From CAVOGJ01 sp963700865 (GTDB lineage: Bacteria > Planctomycetota > Planctomycetia > Pirellulales > Pirellulaceae), in NCBI GenBank assembly GCA_963700865.1, contig CAVOZC010000009.1, positions 1 to 64,000 of the forward strand: DNA of 64,000 nt. Direction: 5' to 3'. The position numbers and the translations under genes were made by a program. The notes below the pieces were generated by a model, which was given only the letters and a program-made list of their open reading frames with translations, made no database searches and was not told the DNA's origin. Within the stretch, counting starts at the first letter, position 1, and the number at the start of each line of letters is the position of its first letter. Positions 31,295 to 42,103 of the stretch are shown here, piece after piece.

Positions 31295-32101
31295 ATGATG
31301 AAGAACTTCCGTCTTGGCGCCGTGGCGGCCGTCGTCGCGTTTTTTGCCGCAGCGGCCGTGGCAACACCGCCAATCAACTCAGCCGTGCTCAATACGCGCG
31401 TTTTTAATGACATTCCGGGGTCGACGCTGACGACCGTCAACAACTATCCCACCCTGATCTCGTTTGACGATGCCAACGTCTCCGCTTCCTCGGGGTTTGC
31501 GAACCGCCACAATTTTCGGCTGTCGACGAACGGTACGACGGCAGCCATTTTTCTGAATAACGATCAGTTCTCCTTCGAGGCGGACATCACGATCGAAGGA
31601 ACGGCTCGTGCCGAAGCCGGGCTGCAGGTTTCGCCATGGTTTTCCCAGAATGTGGATGGTGTGTTCCTGCTCAATGGCGGGAGTGGAGAGATCGCCGCGT
31701 TCGGGGGGAGGTTGCCGTTTTATTCCTTCACGTCGAATTACGGCCTGCAGTACGAAGTGGGAACAACAGTTACTCAAAAGGTTGTCTACCGACCCAATGG
31801 TCTGTCGGCTGCTGACCCGGCGACGATCGAGTACATCTATCGTGACGCGTCCGGAGGGTATTCGAGTGGTCCCCTGGCTTTCGACCAGGGAAATCCCGCG
31901 GAAGATCCCCCGTACGGATTGTGGGGCATGCTGAACGACGCACGCGTCGGTGGTTACGCCCAGGTAGTTAATGACGCGAATAACCCAACGAATTCGGCGA
32001 CCGTGAGTTACAGTAACATGTCGTTTGTGCCGGAGCCGTCGTCGCTGGGTCTGCTGGGTCTGCTTGGTCTGGCAAGCGTGGCGTTACGGCGTCGTCGTTA
32101 G
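31295..32101 (+). CDS. PEP-CTERM sorted secreted protein
   Basis: 268 aa. Signal peptide MMKNFRLGAVAAVVAFFAAAAVATP, then a beta-rich domain of about 220 residues without a motif I can name, then the PEP-CTERM sorting signal: VPEPSSLGLLGLLGLASVAL and a basic tail RRRR. The signal is read by an exosortase in the inner membrane, which trims it and releases or anchors the protein at the surface. GGAGA lies about seven bases before the ATG. A strong terminator follows at once, so it is probably a single-gene transcript. Confidence 0.88.
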   Translation: MMKNFRLGAVAAVVAFFAAAAVATPPINSAVLNTRVFNDIPGSTLTTVNNYPTLISFDDANVSASSGFANRHNFRLSTNGTTAAIFLNNDQFSFEADITIEGTARAEAGLQVSPWFSQNVDGVFLLNGGSGEIAAFGGRLPFYSFTSNYGLQYEVGTTVTQKVVYRPNGLSAADPATIEYIYRDASGGYSSGPLAFDQGNPAEDPPYGLWGMLNDARVGGYAQVVNDANNPTNSATVSYSNMSFVPEPSSLGLLGLLGLASVALRRRR

Positions 32102-32503
32102 ACAAAGCTGTTTGGAACCCATCTGAATCGATCCGCTCGCACGTGGCCCGACGAGGGCCACGTGCGATTGATTTGAGCATTCGCTGCCCGCCCGGTCACT
32201 TGTCCGCGGGCAATTCATCCCGCCGGTTGCTTCTCAGGAGCCGGGCTGGTTTTTGGCGTGCCTGTCTTTCCCGGATTTACCCGCTTGCTGTGTCTCGCTT
32301 GCCACGATGGACAGGTGGCGAACGCGACCGACAATCGCGTCCGCCCGTTGGCGCGGCTGAGTTTGGGAGACGTACGGCATTCGCTCCCGGCAACGGTCGA
32401 GTCGAGTTAAGGTAGGGCCATTCAGGGGATCCACCGATGAGTGGAAAACGCAGCAGGAACGATGCGTCCTCATTGCTTCGACGGAAAGGTCAAGGTTCCA
32501 ACC
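32102..32503. other. Intergenic region holding a terminator
   Basis: About 400 bases. The only clear element is the 13-bp hairpin at 32137-32167. The remainder contains no credible gene; the TPR protein starts at 32504. Confidence 0.6.
32137..32167 (+). terminator. Strong hairpin terminator after the PEP-CTERM gene
   Basis: TCGCACGTGGCCC, loop GACGA, GGGCCACGTGCGA: 13 perfect base pairs, 36 bases after the stop codon. Only a weak T-rich tail (TTGATTTGA) follows, so termination may be partial. Confidence 0.7.
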
Positions 32504-34199
32504 ATGCGGAAGGCATTGCTTCCACCGACGATCGTGCTGGCTGGGCTATGTTGCTGTTTGGTGGCGGAAGAAGCGACGGTCGCTGAGCCGCCCGAGCAAA
32601 CGCCGCAGGTGGCTGGTACCGGACCAGGGGTTGCCCAGCGGTTTGCGGGGATGGGGCCACATCGGCGGACGATTACCACCAGCAGTTCCGCAGCCCAGGA
32701 TTATTTCAATCAAGGCCTGGCATGGGCTCAAGCGTTCAACCACGACGAGGCGATTCGGTCTTTCCTGGTCGCGGCCGAGCTTGATCCGGAGTGTGCGATG
32801 GCTTGGTGGGGCGTGGCCTATTGTGAAGGCCCCAATTACAACGATGAAGTCATGACGGAGGCGCGCTCCAAGGCCGCCTGGTATGCCTTGCAAAATGCCG
32901 TCGCCCGCATCGAACATACGTGTCCGGTCGAGCGTGCACTCATTGAAGCCTTGAGCCACCGCTATGCGAATCCGTGGCCCGACGATCGCACGCCACTTGA
33001 GCAAGCCTATGCGGATGCCATGGCCGACGTTTGGCGGCGGTATCCAGATGACGCGGATGCGGGCACGTTGTACGCGGAAGCGTTGATGGTGCAGAAACCA
33101 TGGAAGCTCTATACACTTGACCAGCAACCGGTGGAAGGGACCGCGGAGATCTTGGCGGTGCTAAGTCGTGTCCTGAAGATCGAACCGGATCATCCCGGTG
33201 CGAATCACTTGTGGATCCACGCGGTCGAGCCGAGCGCCCGCCCGAGCGATGGCCTCGAGGCGGCTCGCCGGCTGGGGAGCCTGGTGCCTGCCAGCGGGCA
33301 TTTGCTGCATATGCCGTGTCACATCTACGTCGAAGACGGGCCGATGGCAAGATGCCATCGACCAGAGCGTCAAGGCGCTGGCAGCGGACGCGAAATACCG
33401 GGAGCAGTCGCCCAAGCAAGGCTTGCAGCATCTGTATATGGTTCATAATGCGCATATGATGGCCTACGCCGCCATGATGAGTGGTCGCGAGAAGGAAGCG
33501 CTCGCAGGGGCTCGAGCCATGTGGGCGAACATTCCCGAACCCGCCTTGCGAGAAGTTGGCCCCGTCTTCGATTTGTGGATGTGTTCCGTCTACGACGTGC
33601 AGAAGCGATTCGGACGGTGGGACGCCATCCTGGCCGAAGACGCGCCCCCCGACTATCTGCCGGTTACCACGGCCATTTGGCGAGCACATCGGGCGGTTGC
33701 GTTTGCCGCCAAGAAGGAATTTGAAAACGCCGAACGCGAGTACGACGCTTTTCGACGCGCCAAGTCGGCACTTCCCGAGGATCATATGTCGTTCTCGGAT
33801 CTGGCTCATACGATCCTCGACGTGAGCGATCACTTTGTTGACGGCGAGATGGCGTTGCAGAAAGAGGACTGGGACCGCGCCATACCGGCGCTCAAACAAG
33901 CCGTGGAAATTGAGGATGGGCTGACGTATGGCGAGCCGCCGCAGTGGCTGCAACCCGTTCGTCATACGCTCGGGGCCGTTTATCTCAAGGCAGGTCGATA
34001 TGCCGACGCGGAACAAACCTACCGAGAGGACTTGAAGAAATGGCCGGAAAACGGTTGGTCACTCTACGGTTTGAGTCGTGCCCTGGCCGAGCAGGACAAA
34101 TTGGAAGATGCCCGAGCGATTCGTCTGAAATACGAGCAAGCCTGGTCGCGGGCCGACGCCCCGATTGACACCAGCTGCAAGTGCCTTCCCCAGACATAA
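32504..34199 (+). CDS. Secreted TPR-repeat protein, frame break
   Basis: About 564 aa when repaired. A signal-like N-terminus (MRKALLPPTIVLAGLCCCLVAEE) is followed by tetratricopeptide-type repeats: SAAQDYFNQGLAWAQAFNHDEAIRS, a segment ending HMPCHIYV, and later AVYLKAGRYADAEQTYREDL. The HMPCHIYV and HNAHMMAYAAMMSGR elements are characteristic of a family of bacterial TPR proteins of unknown role. The frame breaks near 33330-33332: skipping one base joins HIYV to KTGRWQDAIDQS. AAGGTCAAGG upstream supports the ATG at 32504. Probably periplasmic. Confidence 0.75.
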
Positions 34200-34245
34200 T
34201 GCGACGCGCGCGCTCCGAAAGGACGCGGGTGTCACCCAGCCATGG

Positions 34246-34425
34246 TCAGACGATTTTCAGCGGGCGACAGAGGAGTTTCTTCTTGTTCGCCACCCGACCG
34301 CATTTCTCGCACACATGCGTCGGCTGATCGACCAGCCGCATGTAGGCCCGCAAGTCCTTGGTCAAAAGCGACTTTTTGATCTTGCACAGTTCTTTGGTCA
34401 TCGTCGGCCCGCTATGATGAGACAT
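34246..34425 (-). CDS. Small zinc-ribbon-like protein
   Basis: 59 aa. The N-terminal half is basic and helical (MTKELCKIKKSLLTKDLRAYMRLV); the C-terminal part has CEKCG and a later C in KKLLCRP, with a further Cys in the first half, which could hold a zinc ion. I know no function. It lies on the minus strand between the TPR and U32 genes, alone. Start could be the ATG at 34425 or 34401. Similar short Cys-containing proteins are scattered in planctomycetes (from memory). Confidence 0.5.
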   Translation of the reverse strand: MSHHSGPTMTKELCKIKKSLLTKDLRAYMRLVDQPTHVCEKCGRVANKKKLLCRPLKIV

Positions 34426-34496
34426 GATCTCAATAAGTCTAGGGATGGGCCCGCTGCCGTCAACGCCGGATGGCAAAACACGTTACACTGCCAGTC

Positions 34497-37017
34497 ATGC
34501 TGAACGAAGCCCCCACATTCGAATTGTTGGCGCCCGCGGGAAACTGGGATTGCGCTCGTGCCGCCGTGGAAAACGGGGCCGATGCGATTTACTTTGGCCT
34601 GGAAACCGGCTTCAATGCCCGCGCTCGGGCGGCCAATTTCTCCCTGGAGGAGCTGCCGCGGTTGATGCATTTCCTGCATCTGCGCGGGGTGCGCGGCTAT
34701 GTCACGTTGAATACGCTCGTGTTTTCCGACGAATTAGCGACGCTGCAGGAGAACATCCTGGCGGTGGCTCGCGCCGGAGCCGATGCGGTCCTTGTCCAAG
34801 ACCTGGGTGCCGCGCGACTGATTCGGGCGTGCTGCCCCGAATTGGAACTTCACGCTTCGACCCAGATGTCGCTTTCCAGCAGTGCGGGATTGCGACTTGC
34901 CGCACAGTTGGGGTTGTCCCGGGTCGTCCTGCCGCGTGAATTGTCAATCGACGAAATTGCCGCCATCGGAGCCGAGTCGGCGGTGGGCCTGGAAGCCTTT
35001 GTCCACGGTGCGCTGTGCGTGGCCTACTCGGGCCAATGCCTGACCAGCGAATCGCTGGGCGGGCGCAGCGCCAACCGAGGCCAGTGCGCCCAGGCCTGCC
35101 GCTTACCCTACGATTTGATTTGCGACGGCCAGGATGTTCCCTTGGGTGACGTCAAATACCTGCTCAGTCCCCAGGATTTGGCCGCCTACGACCTGCTTCC
35201 CGAATTGATCCAGGCCGGAGTTCGAGCCTTCAAAATAGAGGGCCGGCTGAAGACGCCCGAGTATGTCGCCAATGTCACGCGCCACTATCGCGAGGCACTG
35301 GACGCCGCGATTCGCTCCCAGCCGTGGTCTCTCGCACCCCAGGCCAAAGACGAACTCGAACTCTCCTTTTCGCGAGGATTTTCCCCGGGATGGCTGCGCG
35401 GCTGTGACCACAAGATGCTCGTTCCCGGACGTAGTTCCGCCAAACGGGGGATTGCCATCGGTCGCGTGATTACGGTGCGGGGCCGCAACGTGACGCTGGA
35501 ATTGAAGGGTGATCTCAAACCGGGAGACGGCATTGTCTTCGAGGGAAATCGGTTGGCAGGAACGGAGCAGGGGGGGCGAGTCCTATCGGTGGCGTCCCGG
35601 AACGCACCGCGGGGAAAGGCACGAGCGATTTCCGGCAAGCAGCGGCTGGTGGATATCCAACTTCGCCGGGAAGACGTCGACGTCGATGAACTCGTAGCCG
35701 GTCAAATGGTGTGGAAAACCGACGACCCGCAGCTAACCAAACGGTTGCGGGCGACCTTTCAAGGGCCAGACCCGCATCGACGGGTGGATCTCGGATCTGC
35801 AAGTGACGTGTCGTGCCGGTCAGCCCATCGAGGTGGTTGGCCGAGCCAGCTCGGGAGCCACATGTCGGGTGACCAGCGCGGACGTTTTACCCGTGGCTCG
35901 CAAGCACCCGGTGAACGAGGCCACGTTGCGTGAGCAGTTGGGCCGGTTGGGAGGCACCGTCTATCGCTTGCGGGAAGTGACTTGTGATTTGGACGGCATC
36001 GCGATGGCTCCCCTGAGTATCCTGGGCCAGGTTCGCCGGCAACTGATCGAGTCGCTCGACGACTCACTTGGCTCGGCAAAGATCACGGTTCACGCAAACG
36101 CCTTACAGGATTGGCAACAAAATCGCCCCAGCCGCGGGCTGGTGGCCGCGGAGGTCCCCGCCACACTGCACGTCCTCTGCCGAAGACCTGAGCAAGTTGA
36201 GCCGGCAATCGAGGCAGGCGCCACTTCGATCTACGCTGAATTCATGGACCTTCGACAATATCGCGACGCCATGGATTGGGGCCGCGCCCACGGGGTGCCG
36301 GTGGTTTTGGCCACGCCTCGGGTGGAAAAGCCTGGCGAGACCGGTGTCTTTGCGCTCATCGAAAAACAGCGGCCGGATGGGGTGCTGGTTCGCAATCTCG
36401 GTGGACTCGACTACTTCCACGGACGGGGCGTGCCCTGCATCGGTGACTTTTCGCTGAATGCGACCAACGAATGGACCGTCGACGTGTTGCGAGGTTGGGG
36501 CGCCGAGCGGATCACAGCCTCGTATGATCTCAATCGTGATCAGCTCATCCACCTGGTCGAACAGATGGATGCGTCTTGTCTGGAGATCGTGATCCACCAG
36601 CATATGCCCATGTTCCATATGGAGCATTGCGTGTTCTGTGCCGTATTGTCGCCTGGCACGAACAAGACGAACTGCGGTCGCCCTTGCGACGATCACCAGG
36701 TCAAGTTGCGGGATCGAGTCGGCATGGAACATCCGCTGCACGCCGATGTGGGATGCCGCAATACACTCTATAACGCCACGGCTCAAAGTTCGGCGGAGAT
36801 TGTTCCCACGTTGATGAACGCGGGCGTGCGTCATTACCGGGTTGAATTGCTGGAGGATGACGCGGACGCTGTGGGTAAAATCGTATCGACGTACCAGAGA
36901 CTGTTGGATGGCGAATTGTCGGGTCGCGAAGTGTGGAGTCGCTTGAATGCCATGAACCGAGTTGGCGTGACACGGGGTACGTTGGAGGAACGTCGCAATC
37001 CGTTGGCGATCTTGTAA
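34497..37017 (+). CDS. U32 family peptidase-like / RlhA-type RNA hydroxylation protein, frame break
   Basis: About 839 aa when repaired. The U32 core is clear: FELLAPAGNWDCARAAVENGADAIYFG, the cysteine-rich FVHGALCVAYSGQC and GQCAQACR that bind an Fe-S cluster in studied members, and FKIEGRLKTPEYVANV. The long C-terminal part resembles the DUF3656 extension of E. coli RlhA (YdcP), which hydroxylates 23S rRNA; a tRNA target as for TrhP is the alternative. The frame shifts once in CGGG near 35782-35785, joining PHRR to WISDLQVTCRAGQP. An in-frame ATG at 34470 is possible; I chose 34497 because homology begins soon after. 27 bases separate it from the next gene. Confidence 0.82.
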
Positions 37018-37044
37018 GATGCGGATCGACAGTAACCCTGTCCT

Positions 37045-38660
37045 ATGAATTGGCAATCGTACCTCCGTGCCCGGACTCATGATCCGGATTTTCTCTGGAA
37101 GATGGTGGCGACCGTCCTGCTTGTCGGTGGCTTGTTGGGAGTCGTGGCCGACGCCTTGCCCCGAGGTGCGGACGCCTTGCAACGCCAAGTCGAGGCGCTT
37201 TCCTCGCGGGGCGACACGCCGGACGCCATCGAGGCCTTTCGCGCACTGATCAACGACCCACGGATTTCGCTGGATCAGGGACTGGACGCCCTGGGCGCCT
37301 TTCGACGTCAGGATGTGGAGCCGGCAACCGATGCGCTCATTCCCAGCCTCGGGATCCGCGCCGTGGACCCGCTTCAAGTCAGCACGGTGATCGCCGAATC
37401 CAATCAGGGACCGGAGCATCAAGCCATACTCGCATCGCTGTGGCAATCGCTTTGGCAAGGCGAGCCTGACGGGGCACTGCTCACATTGGCGGCCGTCGAT
37501 CCGCCGCGGCGATTCGCCCATCACGCGATCGGCGTCTTCTGGGACGATCAAGGCGATTTCCCGGCGGCAGCGCGGGCGTTTGAACAGGAGGGCACCTTCC
37601 CGGCGGCGGACAGGTCACGGAAGGCAGCGGTCACTGCTCTGTTACGCGCGGAAGACTACGAGTCGCTGGCACGGCTGCGAGAGCGTGCGGAGTATCCGAC
37701 GCGATGCCCCCGTGGCTGACCTGCGAGTTGGCCGCTCGCAACTCGGATTGGGTCCGCTTGTGGTGGTCGATCCCCGCTACGACGTATGCCATGTTCCAAC
37801 CGGCGCCGCTCCTGCTGGCGCTCGTCACCGGCGCCGCCTGGTTGGCGTTCGCGATCCAGGCGGGGCAGCCCACCCATCGCCTGGGCGCTCCCTGGTGGAT
37901 GTGCTTGGCCGCCGTGCTGCTGGGCGTGTGTAGTGTCTGGCCGACCCTCTTCCTGGTGTACTGGCAGGAAGCCGTGATGGGACTTGCCGAAAGCTCGGAG
38001 CTGATCGACGGCATCAAGTTCTTCGTGCTGGGCGTGGGTCTGCGGGAAGAGTTGAGCAAATTGCTGCTATTTCTCCCCTTCGCACCTTGGCTGCTGCGGC
38101 GGAGGAGTGATCTGGCCTCGCTGATCGTGGCCGCCTGCGTCGGCCTGGGATTCGCCATCGAAGAGAATGTGGGCTACTTTTCGCGAACGATGGGTACCGC
38201 CAGTATGGGGCGGTTCCTGACGGCAAATTTCTTTCACATGGCCGCCACCGGGCTGATCGGTTTGGCATGCATGCGGGCCATGACCCACGGCGGCGCTAAG
38301 ATACTGGATGCGCTGGCGATGTTCGTGATCATTGTCTTTGCGCACGGCATGTACGATGCCGCGTTGACGATCCCCGAGATTTCGCAATACCAACTGCTGA
38401 ATTCCATAATCTACATTCTGCTGGCGTATCAATTTTTTCACGAACTGCGTGGCTTGCGAACCAGCGGCCGCGAGACCATCAGCTTGACCGCCACCTTCCT
38501 CTTCAGCGTGTCGTTGCTGGCTTCGGTGACGTTTGTCTACATCGCCAGTCAGATTGGCTGGAAGCCGGCGGGCGACATCGTCATCGGCCAGGCGGTGGCG
38601 TTCGGGGCGATGATCTATATGTTCCTTCGCGAAATGCCGAATTCGCTGGTCCGCGGATAA
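37045..38660 (+). CDS. PrsW-family intramembrane metalloprotease with N-terminal helical-repeat domain, frame break
   Basis: About 538 aa when repaired. The N-terminal 220 residues have one membrane helix (VATVLLVGGLLGVVADAL) and a TPR-like helical domain. The rest has eight or more membrane helices and the PrsW signatures: LREELSKL near residue 334, AIEENVGYF, FFHMAATGL and FAHGMYDAA, which supply the glutamates and histidines of the metal site. PrsW enzymes cut membrane proteins, for example anti-sigma factors. One base seems missing near 37702 (CCGACG, expected CCGGACG): EYP continues as DAMPPWLTCELAARN. If the break were real, the protease would start at the ATG at 37704. 28 bases after the U32 gene. 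Confidence 0.78.
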
Positions 38661-38745
38661 CGGCTGGTGGTTGGACTCCGTCGTCGCCAGGGCCGGAAGC
38701 GGCGTACATCTGGCCTGTGAACCACGTCGCAACGGTCAGGCGGAG

Positions 38746-40860
38746 CTAGCGAGCCGCAGCAGCCGGAGCCGACGACGATCCCTCGGCGGTCGGTGGCTCT
38801 TTGCAGTAGCGGTCGAGCCAGTCGAAGAACAATCGATGCCACAGGACGCCATTTTGGGGACTCATTACCCAGTGCCCCTCCTCGGGGAAATAGAGAAATC
38901 GAGACGGCACGCCTTGGGTCTGAGCCGCGGTAAAGGCTTCCATTCCCTGAGTCACCGGGACGCGAAAGTCTTTTTCACCGTGGATGACCATCAACGGCGT
39001 TTTCCAGTTTTTGGCAAAGCGATGCGGTGAAAAGCGTTCATAATCTTTCTGAATCTCGGGACTGTCCCAATACGGGCCGCCCAAATCCCAATTGACAAAG
39101 AATAGCTCTTCGGTCGAACCGTACATCGATTCCAGGTTGTAGACGCCGCAATGGGCAATCATGGCGTGGAACCGATCTTCGTGGTTGCCCATCAGCCAAT
39201 ACACCGTATACCCGCCAAAGCTCGCACCAATCGCGGCTGTCCGCCGTTTGTCAATGTACGGTTCGGCGAGCATGGAATCGGTCGCCGAGAGAATATCCTG
39301 CATGGCCTGGCCACCCCAATCACGGCTGATCTCGTCATTCCATTCTCGCCCGAAACCAGGCAAGCCGCGCCGATTGGGCGCGATCACGACATAACCATTG
39401 GCTGCCATCAAGTGAAAATTCCATCGATAGGAAAACCATTGACCGACCTGACCCTGTGGGCCACCCTGGCAATAGGTCAGCAATGGCCACTTCCGCGACG
39501 GATCAAAATCGGGGGGGTAGATGACCCAACAGTGGATTTTCTTGCCGTCGGTCGCCGTGACCCACCGCTCCTTGACGGTGGGCATTACCAGTTCTTTATA
39601 GATTTCATCGTTGATGTGCGTGAGAACTCGCAACGAACCATCCTTCAGATTGAGGACGGCCAGTTCGGTCGGGCGCACCATGTTCATGAACGAGACGATC
39701 GCCCGCTCGCCATCCGGCAAAATTGCCTGGACCGCAAAGTCGTACGCTTCCTTCGTGATTTGTCGCAACCCCTCGCCGGTGCGTCCGATGGTGAAAAGCT
39801 GGTTCGAGCCGCGATACTCGGAAGAGAAGATCAGTTCGTTCCCGCCGGGCAGCCACTTGGCCGCATGGGCCATTTGATCCAACCCCCGTGTGGCTTCGGT
39901 AATCTCGCCCGTCTCGCGATCATAGATCATGATCCGATTTCGATCGGCCTCAAATCCAGCGCGCTCCATGGAGTGAAAGGCCAGGCACTTCCCGTCGGGC
40001 GAGTAGACCGGGTCATTGTCGTAACCGAGTCGTCCCTCGGTAATATTGACCGCTTCCCCCGGTTGCTCGGCGGCCAGCAGGTAGATGTCGCTGTTGGTGG
40101 ACTCCGCCCAGTCCGCAGTGATTTTCGCGGTATAGGCAATTTGTTTGCCATCGGGGGCCCAGGCAAACTGCTCGCTGCCTCCGAACGGGGGCACGGGACA
40201 GTCGACATGCATCTCCGGCATCAGGTCCTTCGCCTCGGCGGCCAGACCGTCCGGGCCGATTGCCGCCACATGCAAGTGGCTGTACTTATAGTCGTGCCAG
40301 GCATTCCAATGACGATACATCAGCGAATCGATGATGCGGGCCTCGGCCTTGGGCAAATCTTCGTAAACTTCGTCGACCGTCTGGTCGAGTTTCACGTCCC
40401 GCGTGAAAGCCAGGTGGGCCCCCGTGGGGGATACCTTGAGATTGGCCACGCCGTCCTCGATCTCGGTGACTTGCAGTAATGCCCCATCGACGGGATTCAG
40501 CGCCCAGACCTGCGGAAATACATCCTCGCTTTTTTCCCGTTGACCCACGAAAAAGATCCGCTCGCCAAATGGCGACTTGGCGAATTGCACGTTGCTTACC
40601 GTTTTCCAATCGCGTAGTAGCACGCGTTCCTCGTCCGCATCGATCTGCCGCACATAAATCGACGTGGTGCCAGCGTTCTCTTCCAGCTTGTATTGCGTCA
40701 CGGAATAAGCCACCCATTGGCCGTCCGCTGAAACGGTCGTGTCTCCCAGCCTTCCCAGTTTCCAGAGCAATTCGGGTGTCATGCGTTCTTCCGCCACGAG
40801 CCCTCCGGTTGCGAGCCCAAGGAGAAGGGAAATGCGTAGGAATCGTTGGATTGAGGCCAT
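38746..40860 (-). CDS. Secreted S9 family prolyl-oligopeptidase-type peptidase
   Basis: 704 aa. Signal peptide MASIQRFLRISLLLGLATGGLVAEE. Beta-propeller repeats fill about residues 30-430 (PDGKQIAYTAK, SPDGKCLAFHSM), then an alpha/beta hydrolase domain with GASFGGYTVYW (catalytic Ser near 546), GEKDFRVPV (Asp near 630) and EEGHWVM (His near 661). It should cleave short peptides, as acylaminoacyl- or dipeptidyl-peptidases do. The start is the ATG at 40860 with GGAG upstream. Converges on the PrsW gene. Confidence 0.92.
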   Translation of the reverse strand: MASIQRFLRISLLLGLATGGLVAEERMTPELLWKLGRLGDTTVSADGQWVAYSVTQYKLEENAGTTSIYVRQIDADEERVLLRDWKTVSNVQFAKSPFGERIFFVGQREKSEDVFPQVWALNPVDGALLQVTEIEDGVANLKVSPTGAHLAFTRDVKLDQTVDEVYEDLPKAEARIIDSLMYRHWNAWHDYKYSHLHVAAIGPDGLAAEAKDLMPEMHVDCPVPPFGGSEQFAWAPDGKQIAYTAKITADWAESTNSDIYLLAAEQPGEAVNITEGRLGYDNDPVYSPDGKCLAFHSMERAGFEADRNRIMIYDRETGEITEATRGLDQMAHAAKWLPGGNELIFSSEYRGSNQLFTIGRTGEGLRQITKEAYDFAVQAILPDGERAIVSFMNMVRPTELAVLNLKDGSLRVLTHINDEIYKELVMPTVKERWVTATDGKKIHCWVIYPPDFDPSRKWPLLTYCQGGPQGQVGQWFSYRWNFHLMAANGYVVIAPNRRGLPGFGREWNDEISRDWGGQAMQDILSATDSMLAEPYIDKRRTAAIGASFGGYTVYWLMGNHEDRFHAMIAHCGVYNLESMYGSTEELFFVNWDLGGPYWDSPEIQKDYERFSPHRFAKNWKTPLMVIHGEKDFRVPVTQGMEAFTAAQTQGVPSRFLYFPEEGHWVMSPQNGVLWHRLFFDWLDRYCKEPPTAEGSSSAPAAAAR

Positions 40861-41053
40861 CGAGGAATCTCCGTGCCGGGGTAGGTCTGCGCGGGGAGCC
40901 GCTGGGTAAGGCACCGTGGCGGCCGGTCCCATGCAAGATCGTAGCAGAAGCCGTTGGAATTGGTATCCTCGCGCGCGGGCGAAGCCGATCATCGCGGGCT
41001 GACCGCGAGACGGGGCAGCCGAGATCGTTAACGAGCCGTCGAGCGCTGCGACC

Positions 41054-41704
41054 TCAACTCGCGTCGTCCTGGTCAATCGACGCGTAGATAACCGCCACGG
41101 CCGCCGCCGTGAACCCCAGCCGATAACCGAGAAAGTGGCAAGCACTGTCGCAGCCGCACTGGCAACCGTGCAGACAACGCAGGCGACAATGGCAGGGGCG
41201 AAACAGCCGCCAGCGACCGTGTTTCGCCCGGCACAGGTGGCAGGTTTTGCCCGCCGGCGGATCGCATTGGCAGAACCCTTCCCCGGCCGGCTGGCTCGGA
41301 AACGGCTCACCTTCGTCGAACGACGATTGACCACGCACCGGATCTCCCAGCACCAGGAGTACCCGCGGCACCGCCTGCGGTGGGGCCGCCCCGTGCTGCC
41401 AGACACGCAGACGAACCGTTTCTCGGTCCACGGTACAATCGTAAACGCCGCCTCGGTTCAGGGCCACCGAGAACGCACCCGTTTCGCTCGTCACGGCCGT
41501 CACGGCCTGTTGCGTCGAGATGTCCACCAGCGTGATCTCGGTCCGCCGGATCGGCCCGCCGAGCTCGGTGAACAGGCTGCCGGACAGCGTGCGATCGGGC
41601 CGTAGGGTCACGTCCAGGTCGACGGTCTCGGCGGCCCGGCTCCCCGCCGGCATGCCCAACCAGACGACCCAGCACATCAGCAATGATAAACATCTTGCAG
41701 GCAT
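41054..41704 (-). CDS. Secreted protein with carboxypeptidase-regulatory-like domain and Cys-rich tail
   Basis: 216 aa. Signal peptide MPARCLSLLMCWVVWLGMPAGSRA. Residues 25-105 resemble a carboxypeptidase-regulatory-like beta domain (LSGSLFTELGGPIRRTEITLVD; GAFSVALNRGGVYDCTV). Residues 130-185 contain about a dozen cysteines (FCQCDPPAGKTCHLC; RLRCLHGCQCGCDSACH), then a hydrophobic segment and IDQDDAS. In a neighbouring frame the Cys-rich stretch reads as a smooth hydrophobic helix, so a pair of opposite frame errors could have made it. Taken at face value it may be a disulfide- or metal-rich surface protein. Function unknown. Confidence 0.55.
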   Translation of the reverse strand: MPARCLSLLMCWVVWLGMPAGSRAAETVDLDVTLRPDRTLSGSLFTELGGPIRRTEITLVDISTQQAVTAVTSETGAFSVALNRGGVYDCTVDRETVRLRVWQHGAAPPQAVPRVLLVLGDPVRGQSSFDEGEPFPSQPAGEGFCQCDPPAGKTCHLCRAKHGRWRLFRPCHCRLRCLHGCQCGCDSACHFLGYRLGFTAAAVAVIYASIDQDDAS

Positions 41705-42103
41705 GGATGCGGGGTCAGTTCGGGCCAATGGGAGCTGTTGGAGCGCCTGGTGGGGTGGAAAGCGATGGCCTCCACTTCCGTTCTTCGACCCGAAGAAACG
41801 CGAGCATTGCCAAAATTGCTAAGAGTTGGAAAGTCGACGCATGTTACCCACAGTTCCTGTTTCTCCAGATACCGCCAAGGAGAAATCCCCACAAAACCGT
41901 TGAGGTCCGCCGACGGGCGTGAAATCGGGGGAACTTGGGGGATTTTGCCGACGAAAACGAGCACTTTCGACGAGGCAGCCCCTACCAAACGCGGAAAAAA
42001 TGCGTAAAATTTGGGCCTAACCGTTTCTGAGGGGAATTGCAAGCCAGCGTACCGGCTACGGCGGTTCTGGACTGTTTCACGAGGCAAAGACCGGAGGGAA
42101 AGT
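41705..42103. other. Intergenic region, no features seen
   Basis: About 400 bases between the Cys-rich protein and a possible short gene at 42104. No repeat, hairpin or credible reading frame stands out. Confidence 0.5.
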
